From Phallusia fumigata (taxonomy: Eukaryota > Chordata > Ascidiacea > Phlebobranchia > Ascidiidae): a stretch of 30,905 nt of DNA. The DNA lies in contig QXVZ01007771.1 of the NCBI GenBank assembly GCA_008931825.1, positions 1 to 30,905 of the forward strand, given 5' to 3'. Position numbers and translations under genes: made by a program. This document shows, piece after piece, positions 1 to 10,792 of this stretch (positions are counted from its first letter, which is position 1; each line of letters opens with the position of its first letter). The notes under the pieces are model-generated. The model was given only the letters and a program-made list of their open reading frames with translations, was not told the DNA's origin and did not search any database.

Positions 1-127
1 TTTTCGGAATTCCGAAGCCGATTCCCATGTTGTTAAACGCAGCAAATACAACTATCCAAGCCCAGCCACCATTGGGTGGACGTTCCACACTTTGTAATCC
101 ATTTACCGTTTTAATATGAAGTCCCAT
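1..127 (-). CDS. SLC16-like monocarboxylate transporter paralog, first coding exon, partial
   Basis: The start codon is at 127-125 and the frame stays open to the window edge, giving 42 codons. Seen: the opening MGLHIKTVNG is followed by ERPPNGGWAW, the SLC16 signature that precedes the first membrane helix, and then a hydrophobic stretch ending FGIPK. The exon aligns residue by residue with the first exon of the complete transporter at 6332-4675 (MGLRIKTLNG, ERPPNGGWGW), so the two are tandem paralogs on the same strand. The final lysine falls where human MCT1 has Lys38, a residue known to matter for proton-coupled transport. The neighbouring paralog has Arg there. Known of the family: plasma-membrane carriers for monocarboxylates, thyroid hormones, creatine or related solutes. 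The substrate cannot be told from this fragment. The rest of the gene lies outside the window. Confidence 0.85.
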   Translation of the reverse strand, partial: MGLHIKTVNGLQSVERPPNGGWAWIVVFAAFNNMGIGFGIPK

Positions 128-341
128 TTTGAAGAAAGTCTCCAACACTGAAATGTTTCGGCTAAAACCCTCAAGTCTGTCTTGTGGTGGCCTTCACTGA
201 CAAGCCAACAGTGAGTGCGAATACTGGCTTTGCTCACACTGAACTAAACGTACGAGGCAAATATCGTTAAAAGGCAGGCATAAATGCCATTCGGGTTTGA
301 ACCTAAACCTAACACAATTTCCTCCTACCTTCTGCGAATTC
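128..341. other. Upstream region of the partial SLC16 paralog
   Basis: No ORF or RNA gene can be supported. By position it should hold the 5' UTR and promoter of the minus-strand transporter that starts at 127. I see no convincing TATA box. Confidence 0.3.
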
Positions 342-616
342 ACACAAATTACGGTTAAGCTGCTGCTGGAATTACAATGTAAATAACATCAGGTAATTTT
401 TTCCACCATGCATTTTTTAATGTCCGCGGATAAGTAGGTTTCGATTTCAGACTAATAAGTAACACTAGGATTAGACCGATACGATTAGTGGTATAATAAA
501 CGCGATCATAAATATGGCAAACTGTTAAAAACATTAAATATTTGCGCAATATTGCAGCGGTTAGCAATGGCTTATAATGTTTGTGCTGCATCTGCCTTGG
601 AAACCACGGACCACGC
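342..616 (+). repeat. Direct duplication, copy A (about 275 bp)
   Basis: This segment is nearly identical to 618-891; I count roughly nine substitutions plus a one-base length change by eye. Copy A ends at a single N (617) and copy B begins at the next base with the same ACACAAATTACGG start. No ORF spans it convincingly. The arrangement looks like two overlapping allelic contig ends joined by one N rather than a biological tandem duplication. Confidence 0.85.
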
Positions 617-617
617 N

Positions 618-891
618 ACACAAATTACGGTTAAGCTGCTGCTGGAAATACAATGTAAACAACATCAGGTAATTTTTGCACCATGCATGTTTTAATGTCC
701 GCGGACAAGTAGGTTTCGATTTCAAACTAATAAGTAACACTAGGATTAGACCGATACGATTAGTGGTATAACAAACGCGATCATATATATGGCAAACTGT
801 TAAAAACATTAAATATTTGCGCAATATTGCAGCGGTTAGCAATGGCTTATAATGTTTGTGCTGCATCTGCCTTGGAAACCACGGACCACGC
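618..891 (+). repeat. Direct duplication, copy B (about 274 bp)
   Basis: Second copy of 342-616, ending in the same GGAAACCACGGACCACGC. Sequence after 891 is single copy. See copy A for the likely assembly origin. Confidence 0.85.
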
Positions 892-2160
892 TTTGCTATC
901 CACTGCAACAGCTGAACGAAGCAACAGAGCTTGTGCTTTTACAGAAAACGACTTTACGAAGCGACAAGTGGACTATGAGCCCCTGGCCTCGTCTCGTGTA
1001 CATAAGCTTGAACCAAACAAATCGCTGCGATTTCTGTTGAATGTAAACGCACCCGCAAACAAGTTAACGGCACGCATCTGTTTAAATTGTCGAAATGATG
1101 TTGCAAGTAGTGATGCACAAAATTTTGACCATTTGCGGTAGAGAAGACAAGCTGCGGTGTTAAAAAACTCAGCAACACGTAAAATTTGGTTCAGATTATA
1201 TTTTAGGCTGTTCCCAATTGACCTTAAACTTGCATAAGCAACTAAAACTCCCTTCATAACATTAACCAGGACATTGTACAGATTTGGCCGAATGTTAAGT
1301 TCTGCTCGAACATTCTCAGGTCGGTTTGATGCATCACATATTACCAGTTGCGGGTCGTTCGTCCTAAAAGTGTGATTAAACAACCTCAATATGCAATTCG
1401 TCAATCTATTCACATCGAATCACGTTTTCGAACTAAGAACGCGGTTTGTTATCAGTCGCAGGTTGTGTGAGAGAAACGTTTGTCGTACAAACTATCAAAC
1501 AGGGCAAAAATTTCTGCAAGGAAAGAATAAAACGTTTTTGACCATTGATCGGTTTACATCAAAATAGGTTCAGTCAATCTCGAACGGGTCAACTAAATTT
1601 GTGACAACAAATGGAAATTAATAAACTTAAATATATGTGTGTGCTTTGGGCCAACCGTGGCAATAACAAAGGCATTTTAAATACCACTAGATTTCAAATT
1701 TGCGCGAACATTTAATTCGGCCCACGAGTATGCGAGCGTGCGTTCCACACATATAGTGCAAAAAACGTTTTAGTGCTTACATTTTAAGTGAGGGTGTATT
1801 TATCTTATGGCCCTTTGTGTTGTTTTCAGTTGTACAGGCCTGCCTTAACCAGCATATTAATGCCACCCCTCATAAACACCTACATGTTCTTTTAAAAAAC
1901 AACAACAGCAGGAAATATATTATAGTTCAAAAGGCTATTGAGGTCAAAATTCATCTAAACAAACTTATGCATACTTTGAACGAATGGATTTACATCTTAC
2001 TTTGTTCGATAAATTTTACATTCAGGTCATCATAAGATTTCAAGAACCACCATAATTGCCGCGATTCTCGAATAAACAGTCAGTGTTTATAGCACGCCGA
2101 ACTTTCTTGTTCTTAAACTCGTCTGTTTTGGGCAAAACATTTCCCTCGTTGCAGAATCAC
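892..2160. other. Intergenic, no supported gene
   Basis: AT-rich DNA between the two SLC16 paralogs. The longest open frame is on the minus strand at 1413-973 (146 codons, Met start). Its translation shows no domain I recognise, and overlapping frames on the other strand are also open, so I treat it as chance. No RNA gene or clear repeat was found. Confidence 0.5.
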
Positions 2161-2164
2161 GCAA

Positions 2165-2402
2165 CCGTATATACTCGGCAGACCAAACTAGGGGTCGCAC
2201 AACCAATTTTGTGGGTCGCGAGTGCATCAATTTCCCATAAAGTGTTGCGTGAGTAAAATTCACATTTTATTTTGCTTTATAGAAGTACTCTTTCAACAAA
2301 TAGTAAGTTTTGAGCTTCTTTTTATGTCAAACGTTGAGGGTCGCAGAAAAATTTTAGAAATCAAAAGGGGTCGCAGACCAAAAAGTTTGGGAAGCCCCGT
2401 TC
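2165..2402. mobile_element. Possible degenerate hAT-type non-autonomous element
   Basis: The right end, read on the minus strand, is GGGGCTTCCCAAACTTTTTG followed by GTCTGCGACCCC. That resembles the CAGGGGTTCCCAAACTTTTT ends of many hAT elements. GGGTCGC words recur inside at about 2191, 2213, 2338 and 2370. The left terminal repeat is not clear and no 8-bp target duplication was found, so the boundaries are approximate. Confidence 0.35.
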
Positions 2403-3499
2403 TAACAGACGGATCAATTAAAAACCATGCCATAGTAGACCAAGTGAGGCCAATGGATAATCGTCCCTGTAAAGCCGCTTTGAGAAAAATCTGGTGCTGA
2501 CTTTTGGTTTTTCTCTAGGATCGTTTCTTTTTCTATATTTCCCATTTCTTTGCGGTTGGCTTGCAATCGGTCAAGTTTAAACTGCAAACAAACTAAAAAC
2601 TACTAAAAATGCGTTCTTGATTAAAGGTTTCAAACTGATAAAATATAAGTCAAAACTGGCAATGGGTTTTTCTTACTTGCACGTCGTACTGTCAACTTGT
2701 CCTGTGCTCAGACGATCGAGGGACCGTGCACCAACAGAAAAGCAGCTTAATCAGTAATAACACGAGGTAAAAAACGCAAACGCCGGTTGCCTACGGGCAT
2801 TTAACTGTCTGCTTTTCGGGAGACTAGACTTTTGCAATTCGTAACCAGTAGCCCAAGTGCACTTAATGAGAACTCCGTCTGTTGTGTAAAAAAATACAAA
2901 ACAGATACTGGTCCTGTACATAAATCACTTGCGCGTTGTGGACTACATTTGAATCGCGGGGGACACTTGTGTGACCCTATCACCCTAACAGCAAGCAAAA
3001 ACGAGATGCAGGCGCTCTTTGGCACACCTTAACTGTTTAAAGGGTGAAGATACAAGGGATGACTTCAGCACCGAAATTGCCGATCGTGGATAAGGAGGTG
3101 GGAAGTAGTCCATCACAACCGACATACTTTAATGCTCTGAAGTAAATCTATAAAACTGTAGGGGAGTGGAGTTTGTCTAGTAAAACGAGGGAACAATATA
3201 AACATATACATTGAATTCGAGTATGCCTGTTTGCTTTACGAGCAAAAAAAAAACGTTTAATTTGTATGCCCCAAAAACGGTTTCCGGCGAGCTTCCTAAA
3301 ACCTAAAGGGGCAAATTACCAATTACTCTTACGTCGTATCTGTTACCATGTTTGCTCCAACGAAAGAACAACAAACAAAACGATCAATTTATTGCAATTG
3401 TAGCAAAAAGCACAAAATATGTAAAAATAATAGGGCTTAAAACGTGCAATCTGCATGCGCTGATGTCCAAAGCACCATCGGTTCTATTCATCGTTTTTG
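2403..3499. other. Intergenic, no supported gene
   Basis: Only short, overlapping chance frames are present. Near 3440-3500 the minus strand may carry the last decayed remains of the zinc-finger locus that starts upstream of it. Confidence 0.4.
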
Positions 3500-3869
3500 A
3501 TCAACTTAATATGTAAGGTGATGGTCTTGCATTCCAACACCTATGGTGCTCAGTGGACATATGTTTTTTTAGTTTTCGTTCGATAAAAAAACTCTTCAGA
3601 CGATCTTTGGCTGCCTTCTGATGTTTTTTTGTATGCGCGTTTATGACGTAAAGTAAGCCAGGACTTTTTACACACATGGGTGAAGCAGCTAACTCAATAT
3701 TTTTATCCAAAGCACGCTAGTTTTGAGACGGGTATGCGAATTTTTTTTCGCACAATGTGCAGATGGAAAAATTTGCGCATCGTGTATATGCACAAGGTGT
3801 GCGCGAAACGTGTAGATCCAAAGATGTGCGCATTAACTTTCTCAACTAAGCAAATGAGCGACTGCACTT
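3500..3869 (-). pseudogene. Decayed C2H2 zinc-finger array
   Basis: Minus-strand reading from 3869 to 3717 gives one frame with KCSRSFA, a stop, LRKLMRT, LDLHVSRT, then ICTLCEKKFAYPS and another stop. The CxxC-x3-F spacing of C2H2 fingers is visible in ICTLCEKKF. After a frame change, 3684-3625 reads VCKKSWLTLRHKRA. After a further change, about 3600-3527 reads LKSFFIERKLKKHMSTEH, a typical second half of a finger with its His pair. Four finger-like units in line, broken by at least two stops and two frame changes and lacking several Cys or His ligands, point to an old zinc-finger gene. Alternative: short decayed exons of a live gene, which the internal stops make unlikely. Inferred by eye only. 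Confidence 0.5.
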
Positions 3870-4674
3870 ATTGGTAAAAAAGGCGATGCCCAAAAGTACA
3901 TGGTAGTTGCTTACCACATTCTAATAAGCTTTCGTCGGTATTTCGGATCAACTTGCGGTAGCTGTCGGATATCTCTTGTCCGGAAAAATAGGACAGCTTT
4001 TTTTATTTTAGTGTAGCAGATGATGAAAATACCATTTTGTGCACGTGCGATACGGTCTAGAACATTTCGGATCAGAGGGACGTAAACTACCTTAATTTTT
4101 AAATTTTTTTGTTTAAGGAATGAAACAGAAACTAAAGATTGTGTAACTGCGTAGGCTGTGAATTATGAAAACAAACGATGAATTTGGCTAAGTATTTGAA
4201 CCATTCATCTTCCATCAATGTGCATTGGTTTGCTTGCTGTATGTTTCTGCAAAACTATAACACAAACGTTTTGATTCAGTTGATGCACAACGCGACATTC
4301 AGTTTATTAACGTTACAAAAATCCTGGGTCCAGTCGCCTCGTTGGCGTGCAAAGCAGTTTTAAGTTTGAGGAAAAATCTGGACCACCCAGGCACTGAATT
4401 GCTGGAATACCGGAAGAATCCACCAAATTTGCAGGCTTAAGGAAATCAAAACCCATTTGTGGCTAAAACTAATCTGGTTGGTTATGGGTGTTTAGGAAAA
4501 TCCTAATTTTCGCTGGGGTAAGACGCATCTTTCTCCGTCAAGCTAGGATAATAGACGCATTGAGTTAAATATACAAGTTTTATAGGATCTATCTTTTTAA
4601 GAGGATATAGGCCTTCGCAGCAAGCTTACGTTTTTCTCTCAACTGCAGCACGAAATTTATGTACGTGTACTGTT
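3870..4674. other. Intergenic, downstream of the SLC16 gene
   Basis: This should include the 3' UTR of the minus-strand transporter, whose stop codon is at 4677-4675. I see no standard AATAAA signal just beyond the stop. More zinc-finger debris may extend to about 3990 (minus-strand LECGKQLPC) but is too weak to call. Confidence 0.35.
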
Positions 4675-6332
4675 TCATGTGCTGGTTTGGAGTTTTGCAA
4701 CATTGTGTCGCTTTTCGAACATAATATTCCCTTTGTTGTAAAGTATAACAACTGCTGTCAAAACGCTGACAGTTAAAGCCGTTACCCCAGACACGATCAT
4801 AGAAAACCAAAATGCAGCTTGAAAGGATCCAAACCAACGGACTACCGCACCTGAGAAACATACGGTATGAAAGTAATGTAAATTATCGAGGTATATAGGA
4901 ACAAACCTGAAACAGCGCCACTGACGAGCAAGGCGACTCCGCAAGAGGCAAAAAACAATGCTTGCGCATTGGCGACATTCCTGGAATGATTGTACGTCGC
5001 CAGTGATGTAAAACATGATGTGACAAATACTCCGAATGACATTCCGTACAACAAAGAGTACAAAACAAGGAAGAAAAAGTTTGAAGAGGCAATAGGCAGA
5101 AACTGAATCGCCGAAATAAACCACAGACTTATGCACACCACGTGCAAAAGTCGCGTTTGCAGACAAGCCAACTTCGATATGATCACTCCCGATGAAAGTC
5201 GTCCCACGAAATCTCCCACAGAAATCATTGAGAGCAGGGTTGTGCTTTGAATCTCACTTAGGTTCATGTCTAGGGCGTGTGGCACTATGTAAACGTTTGG
5301 TGCGTACATGGAGAGAGAGTTAAACATGTTGGTAAGTAGAAAACATAAACCAAGCCAATACTTCCGGAAAAATGAGGTCACAGAGAAACGTTTTTGCCCC
5401 GAGTTGTGAACCTCGTTTTTGCAACGGTTCTCTTTAATTTCAACGTCTGCGTGGCGACCCTTAGTCGTCGAAATGGGATGTATTAACGCACCGAAAGCAC
5501 TCGCATTTAGACTGATGGCTCCTAAAATGAGAACAGATCCTCTCCAACCGTATCTATCTATGAGGTATTGTTCTAGATATGGGTAAATCATAGAAAAAAA
5601 TGTCGATCCGCTTAGAGAGGCCCCAGTGGCGAACGCGGTCCAAGTTGAAAAGTACAACGCCAATTGTCCAATACACGGAATGGAAGCAGTGCCACTTCCC
5701 AAGCCTGCAAAATACAACCTTCAAAAAGTCTAACTATTTGTTATCAGTTTAAAAAATACTACGAGCAAGTTTGTTATTTGGTAAAAAATTTACTGCTTTG
5801 ACACCGTAAAAATTCATGCTGTTGTAAAAACAACAATAAAAAAAGCGAAGATTTTGTGACTTGAAAAAATGTTGCCCATCACCTGATTACGCACATACCT
5901 ACTAACAAGCCTCCGAAATACATGACGAAAATGTTGGGAGCAAACGAACAAACCACCATTCCACTGCAAGTTAAAACACCACCTGCCATGACAATCTGTC
6001 TTTCGTCAAACCATGTTTTTAAAACCTGGGCCAGCAGACCTAAAAAAGGAAAAATCTTGTCAGTTTTGTCACACCGATCAAACGCATGCAGTCGCTCACT
6101 CACCAGAAAAAGTAAGGATGCTGAGGACGAAGGTTAAGAGCCAGGATATAGCCGTGTTGCTCACGTCAAAGTCATTTCTCATATCGTTGAAAAATATGCC
6201 CATATTCCTCGGAAAACCATACGCAATTCCAAAGTTGAAAAACGTTGTGACAACCATAACCCAACCCCATCCACCATTTGGCGGCCTTTCTACTTCTTTG
6301 ATTCCATTCAAGGTTTTAATACGCAATCCCAT
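4675..6332 (-). CDS. SLC16-family monocarboxylate transporter-like protein, four exons, complete
   Basis: Exons on the minus strand: 6332-6104, 6039-5899, 5704-4907, 4850-4675. All introns are GT-AG in phase 1, and the joined product is 447 residues, normal for a 12-helix MCT. The start ATG has a good context (ATAATGG) and matches the paralog's start. Seen: ERPPNGGWGW before helix 1, YFSTWTAFATGASLSGS resembling the second SLC16 signature, DRYGWRG before helix 6, a charged loop after GALIHP, and GDFVGR in helix 8. GDFVGR keeps the Asp-x3-Arg pair known from MCT1 (Asp302/Arg306). At the MCT1 Lys38 position this protein has Arg (GFPRN). Known of the family: plasma-membrane carriers, some proton-linked. 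The closest look is to the MCT12/13/14-type branch, but the substrate is not predictable. It lies 264 bp downstream of the DEPDC5 stop codon, same strand. Confidence 0.9.
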
Positions 6333-6596
6333 TATCGTTAACAAAGTCAGCGGTCAGATTAGACAAAGGTGTATGTAGGCATTCTGCAAAAAATGCCACA
6401 AAGGCAACATCGAGAGTTAGCCTAATCTTTTACTCGTTTTGCTACATTTTTTGATATAACACGCTCGCCTTTGAATACTGTTAATTGGTTCGTGTTTTCG
6501 CAAAATTACTGGAAACAAACAAAACATTTCCGCCCGATTGACGTAATTAGAGACAAAATTTAATGCATCAGCCGACTTAAAACAAATAAAAGAACA
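6333..6596. other. Spacer between DEPDC5 stop and transporter start
   Basis: 264 bp. It must hold the DEPDC5 3' end and the transporter's promoter or 5' UTR. A variant poly(A) signal ATTAAA lies on the minus strand at 6564-6559, about 33 bases past the DEPDC5 stop. No trans-splice acceptor close to the transporter ATG is obvious. Confidence 0.4.
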
Positions 6597-9500
6597 CTAA
6601 TTCGAGGCAACAAAATCGGCCATAAAACTTGAAAAAAGGTCGCTTAGTCTACCTTCTGAATCAGAACAAAACCGGACGAAATCCTGCTCAATATCGTGAG
6701 CCGGATATTCGTCCAAAACAGTCAAGCGCCAGCGCTTGGTCTGCATGTAATTGGTGGACCAGTAAAAACCAGTTGAATCCAGTTCCGAATCGGAAATATA
6801 GCCATGCTGGCGTGAGTGGCTGTCGCTTGACGCAGGTCTCTTTGTTGGTCGGTGCCTCATGCTGATAGAGTGTCGTTGAACCACGTGATTATGAACTGGA
6901 ATCTGTGCAAAGGCCTGTCCCGTGCAGTGGATGTAATTTTGTGAAATTATATGTTTGGCGCTGGGGTCGAGGTGTCTGGATTCCGTGTCATCCCGGATAA
7001 AGCCGAACCTTCCGAAAAGCATTTACTCGGTAAACAATACGCCGAAAAATTTAATCTTTGGTTGGGCTGGTTTATCGCTTTATCAAATACGCTGTGCGGT
7101 TGGAAACGGCTTAGAGAGACGGTAAAAAGCAAGGTATATTGGCCCTAGTAACAGACCGAATAGGAACTCATGCCAAAACTGCCGGGTTAGGGTCCCACGA
7201 ATTGCAATACGATAGCAGATGTTATTAATTAATTTTTTGTACCTCGTTTGTTTGCGGTAAAGTCATTCATCAAAGACAGGAAATACCGCACCACTGCGAA
7301 CCAAAACACAAACTGCCAAACTTTTATCAAACTCCGCTATAATATTTTGATGACCCTAGGACCGTAGGGCCTAATAAAACTAAATGACTAAGTATGCGTA
7401 AAATTTAGAATTTCGACAATGGGTAAATGAAGTCAAACAAAAACGGTGACCCAATCCAGCATTAGCCTAGGTTGTAATTTATAGAGACAAACGTTTATGA
7501 CAAAATTCAAGGACGAAATTAGACACTTTTTGAGGTCTAGCAAACTGACCGCAAGAGCTGACCAATCAAAAAAACTGTCACAAGTGAAATTTTCATGACA
7601 TTCCGAACAGCATTTAAAGTGCATGGACAAGCCACTGAAAAAGCAGTGAAATCAATGCGTTTGTCTGTCATATATGTATTGAGAAGGTCGCCCCAGATAT
7701 AACAGTTACATAACATACGATTAAATTCAAAGCATTTAACTTCAATTTACCTCTAACATTCTGATTACGTTTAGACATAAAGGAAACTGTAGCTCTGTCG
7801 GTCACTAACATTTGACAACAAAACTTTAAACAATCTGCTGTAGCATATTTCAGACTTTCGACCAAAATTACCGCATCTGTTTACTTAACACCTGCTACGA
7901 AACCTATAGATTCCCAACTGCTAAATATTGTGTTGAAATACTTCGCTACGGAAAGCCGACATCTAATTACATTTGACACCGACCATAACAGGTGCCGGTT
8001 TAACTGATTTTACACGGGCAGAACTGTCGAAACAAGCCAAATGCAATTACAATATAACACCAGACTATAAGCGCAGACAGGAAGGCATAGCAACTGACAT
8101 AGCCGGTGCTCGCGCTGCAGCAAAAGAAAGGAGCCTCATAAAAAGAGAGGGAACATTGGCACAACGAGCACCACAAAAATCTCTATAGACGATTCTTCAA
8201 CTCTATCAATTGAACCAAACAGTCCCTGTTGGGTCACAAGTATTCCAACCAACAATGACAGCACGACCGAGCGTTAACAAACAAGAACATACTTTAGCAT
8301 ATTGACCAGGGTATCTCGAAGTTTAGACAAAACAACCTAAACTTAGCACAGATGCTTAACACCCACTCCTCTAACCCTAGTTATCCGTCTACCCCAGTGT
8401 TGAATGCGGCTACTGCGTCTTTTTATCATTGTGCCCCGCCAACATTTGTTATTATCATGGGTATTTAAAACTGTGAGGTTTTGGCAGCCGTTGCCAGTTT
8501 CAGTGCCATTACTGTAACGTTTTATTTTATTGATTACGTTTTTCTACGAAACTAATATAATACAATACCTGTGCAGAATCACTTCCATGAACGAGATCAT
8601 CGCATCTCGGTACCACGCCACGTTCTTCGCCAGTTCTACGACCATGAACAACAATTTTGCGGTTATATATTACATAAATGCGCAATTTGTATGGAAAAAC
8701 AGCGCACAGAGCGTAAAACCACTTAATTGCGCGCAGCATGGTCCTTATCAGGTGCTTCGCGAATACAGCAAACATGATTTTGTATGAACACAATAGCGCC
8801 ATATGGGCCTCGAGTTCAACGCAAATTTGTTTTCTTGGTTATTTCAGGGTTTTGAGTGAAAACCTTTAGGACTTTTAGCTAAAATAGGTCCTTCTCAACC
8901 CTAGTTTATTCTATAAACCCCTTTATCTGATATTCAAAGCTTAAATCCCTCTACCGGAATTTAAAAAAATTGTTTTTGTAAATAGTATGTTTATGTGAGT
9001 AAATTAGGAAGGGAAACTATGTTCTTACAACTGATAAACTTTTAGACACTATTATTCATTACAAAATCCCCGGTTGAGAGCCCCTAGCTTAAACGGTATA
9101 TCTGTTCTTAGGTCCGTTTGAAGCTACAAAGTACATGTAAATGCTTTTAAGCCCATATATTCGGTGCGCTTTATTCCACTGAAAAACCTCGGCAACTCAG
9201 CCTCAGAAGGTTGGTTTCGCTTCACACCTTTGAATTTGGACGTGGTTTCAAGCAAGTCCTTCACGTTCAGAGGGATGAAGAGAGGACTCCGGAGCGGCCC
9301 GCTTGCTCCGCTGCGGGGAAATGAGAAGGGTTCGCTCGGTACAGGCAGAAGATAGAGATCGCAGTTTGACGAAGCTTTGCGCGACCATAGTTGAAGCTAC
9401 GTAGAAGATAAGGCAATGGCGTATGTTCAAACTGGTGTATAATGTCAAAGCCACATTCATGCATATGAGTGTCGCCTTTTTCTACACTGTTGTTAAAACT

Positions 9501-10792
9501 ATGGACGCACAACACTAAATATCAAACTTCAAAGATTACAATCAAAAAGTGCGCTTTGTTGAGTAGGTGGTTTTGAAAATCAACATTTTGCAACGGAGAA
9601 AACATCTAAAAATACTCGTTCCAGCATTTTATTTTTAGCATGTTTAAATTGTTTAGTTTTTTGTACAGTTGCTATACATGTAATATTGTATTGTGAACCA
9701 CCGGACTTGCAAGGTTCACCTAGTGAGTTTTCTATCAATATGGTTTGAAAAATCACGTACACGCCACAACATTTACGTCAATATTCAGTTATACGTGTGA
9801 CATGCCTGACTTGACAATGTTCTTGGAATATTTTTTATGGATTATTGTCCAAAGAATTAACATTTTGTGTAGGAATTTCTATTTTTTATTTCACCGTGTC
9901 GTTTTACAAAATTTGTCCCGAATTTTTAGGTCCAACTCCTACGCACTGTAACTTCAGCATTGCGACGAAAGCGACTAGAAGTTCTGCGTTTCTATCTACA
10001 ATTTGTCATACTTTTTGCACGGCAGTAGCCCAATAGGAATAAGACGTTAGTAGGTGGCAAAGGAAGCAACGTATCAAAAATTTACCAAAAACAACCTCTA
10101 CCAACTGCAAACACTTATGAAGGTACGTCGTATATAAAAGCGTTGTTGACTTTTACATTAGAAAAACACTTTATTATACAAAACCGAGTTACCATATTGG
10201 AGATACAGGAAGCGGTCGCCACCATCCAGTGCATCTCGAACGAGAATATGAAGGAGTCGGCACCGGCACGTACACTGGAAGAATATTTGACTTCTGTCCA
10301 TTCGGTGCGATTCGTTCTAAGTTTGTTCATGAGAGGAATCCTTGCCGTTTGCTGTACAAGATGGAACGAAACAATGTTATGCGGCTACGTTAACCGCTAT
10401 CGAATATACTTACGTGTTTTACGATACTATTTCTGTTTTTCTAAAGCTACATTTCCATAGTAAAGCATTTTTGCGTGAGTTAGGTATAAAATCCAATCAA
10501 AATTGATCATCAGCTAATATTTTGCATCAGACTGCGAAGAACGAGCAAGCCTGAAACAAAAATTTTACCTTCTCTGGAAAACTCTGCAAGCTTCTTGGGC
10601 TGTCGCGGCTCGGTGTGACGTAGAACGCTCCAGATTTGCCCTCAGCGGAAATGTCTTTGTCACCGAACAGCGATTTACCGGCCGAATGTCTTTCGACCAA
10701 ATCGTTTCGTTTGATTGCCACCTCAAACCACCGGTTGTGGTAATCAGGATCGGAACGAACCGACATGTATTGGTAACTGGTCGGGTCTTCGA
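6597..10792 (-). other. DEPDC5: DEPDC5 exons 27-31: C-terminal domain
   Basis: Exons: 10792-10569, 10351-10193, 9396-9228, 8635-8569, 7008-6597. They cover about residues 1294-1585. Seen: [59 protein letters not shown] (crossing the exon 30-31 junction), [27 protein letters not shown] and [13 protein letters not shown] before the stop. The 67-nt exon 30 is too small to be obvious, but its phase joins exactly: AG plus G makes the Arg of HRFGF. Confidence 0.88.

Noticed and set aside
283-310. tRNA B-box-like GGTTCAAACCC on the minus strand
   Set aside because: No matching A box or cloverleaf could be found at the right distance.
973-1413. 146-codon minus-strand ORF
   Set aside because: No recognisable domain; it overlaps open frames on the other strand and has no splice context linking it to a gene. 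Kept only as a note.
8527-8802. 91-codon minus-strand ORF spanning a DEPDC5 exon
   Set aside because: It is in the wrong frame. The real coding here is the 67-nt exon 8635-8569 in another frame, confirmed by phase and similarity.
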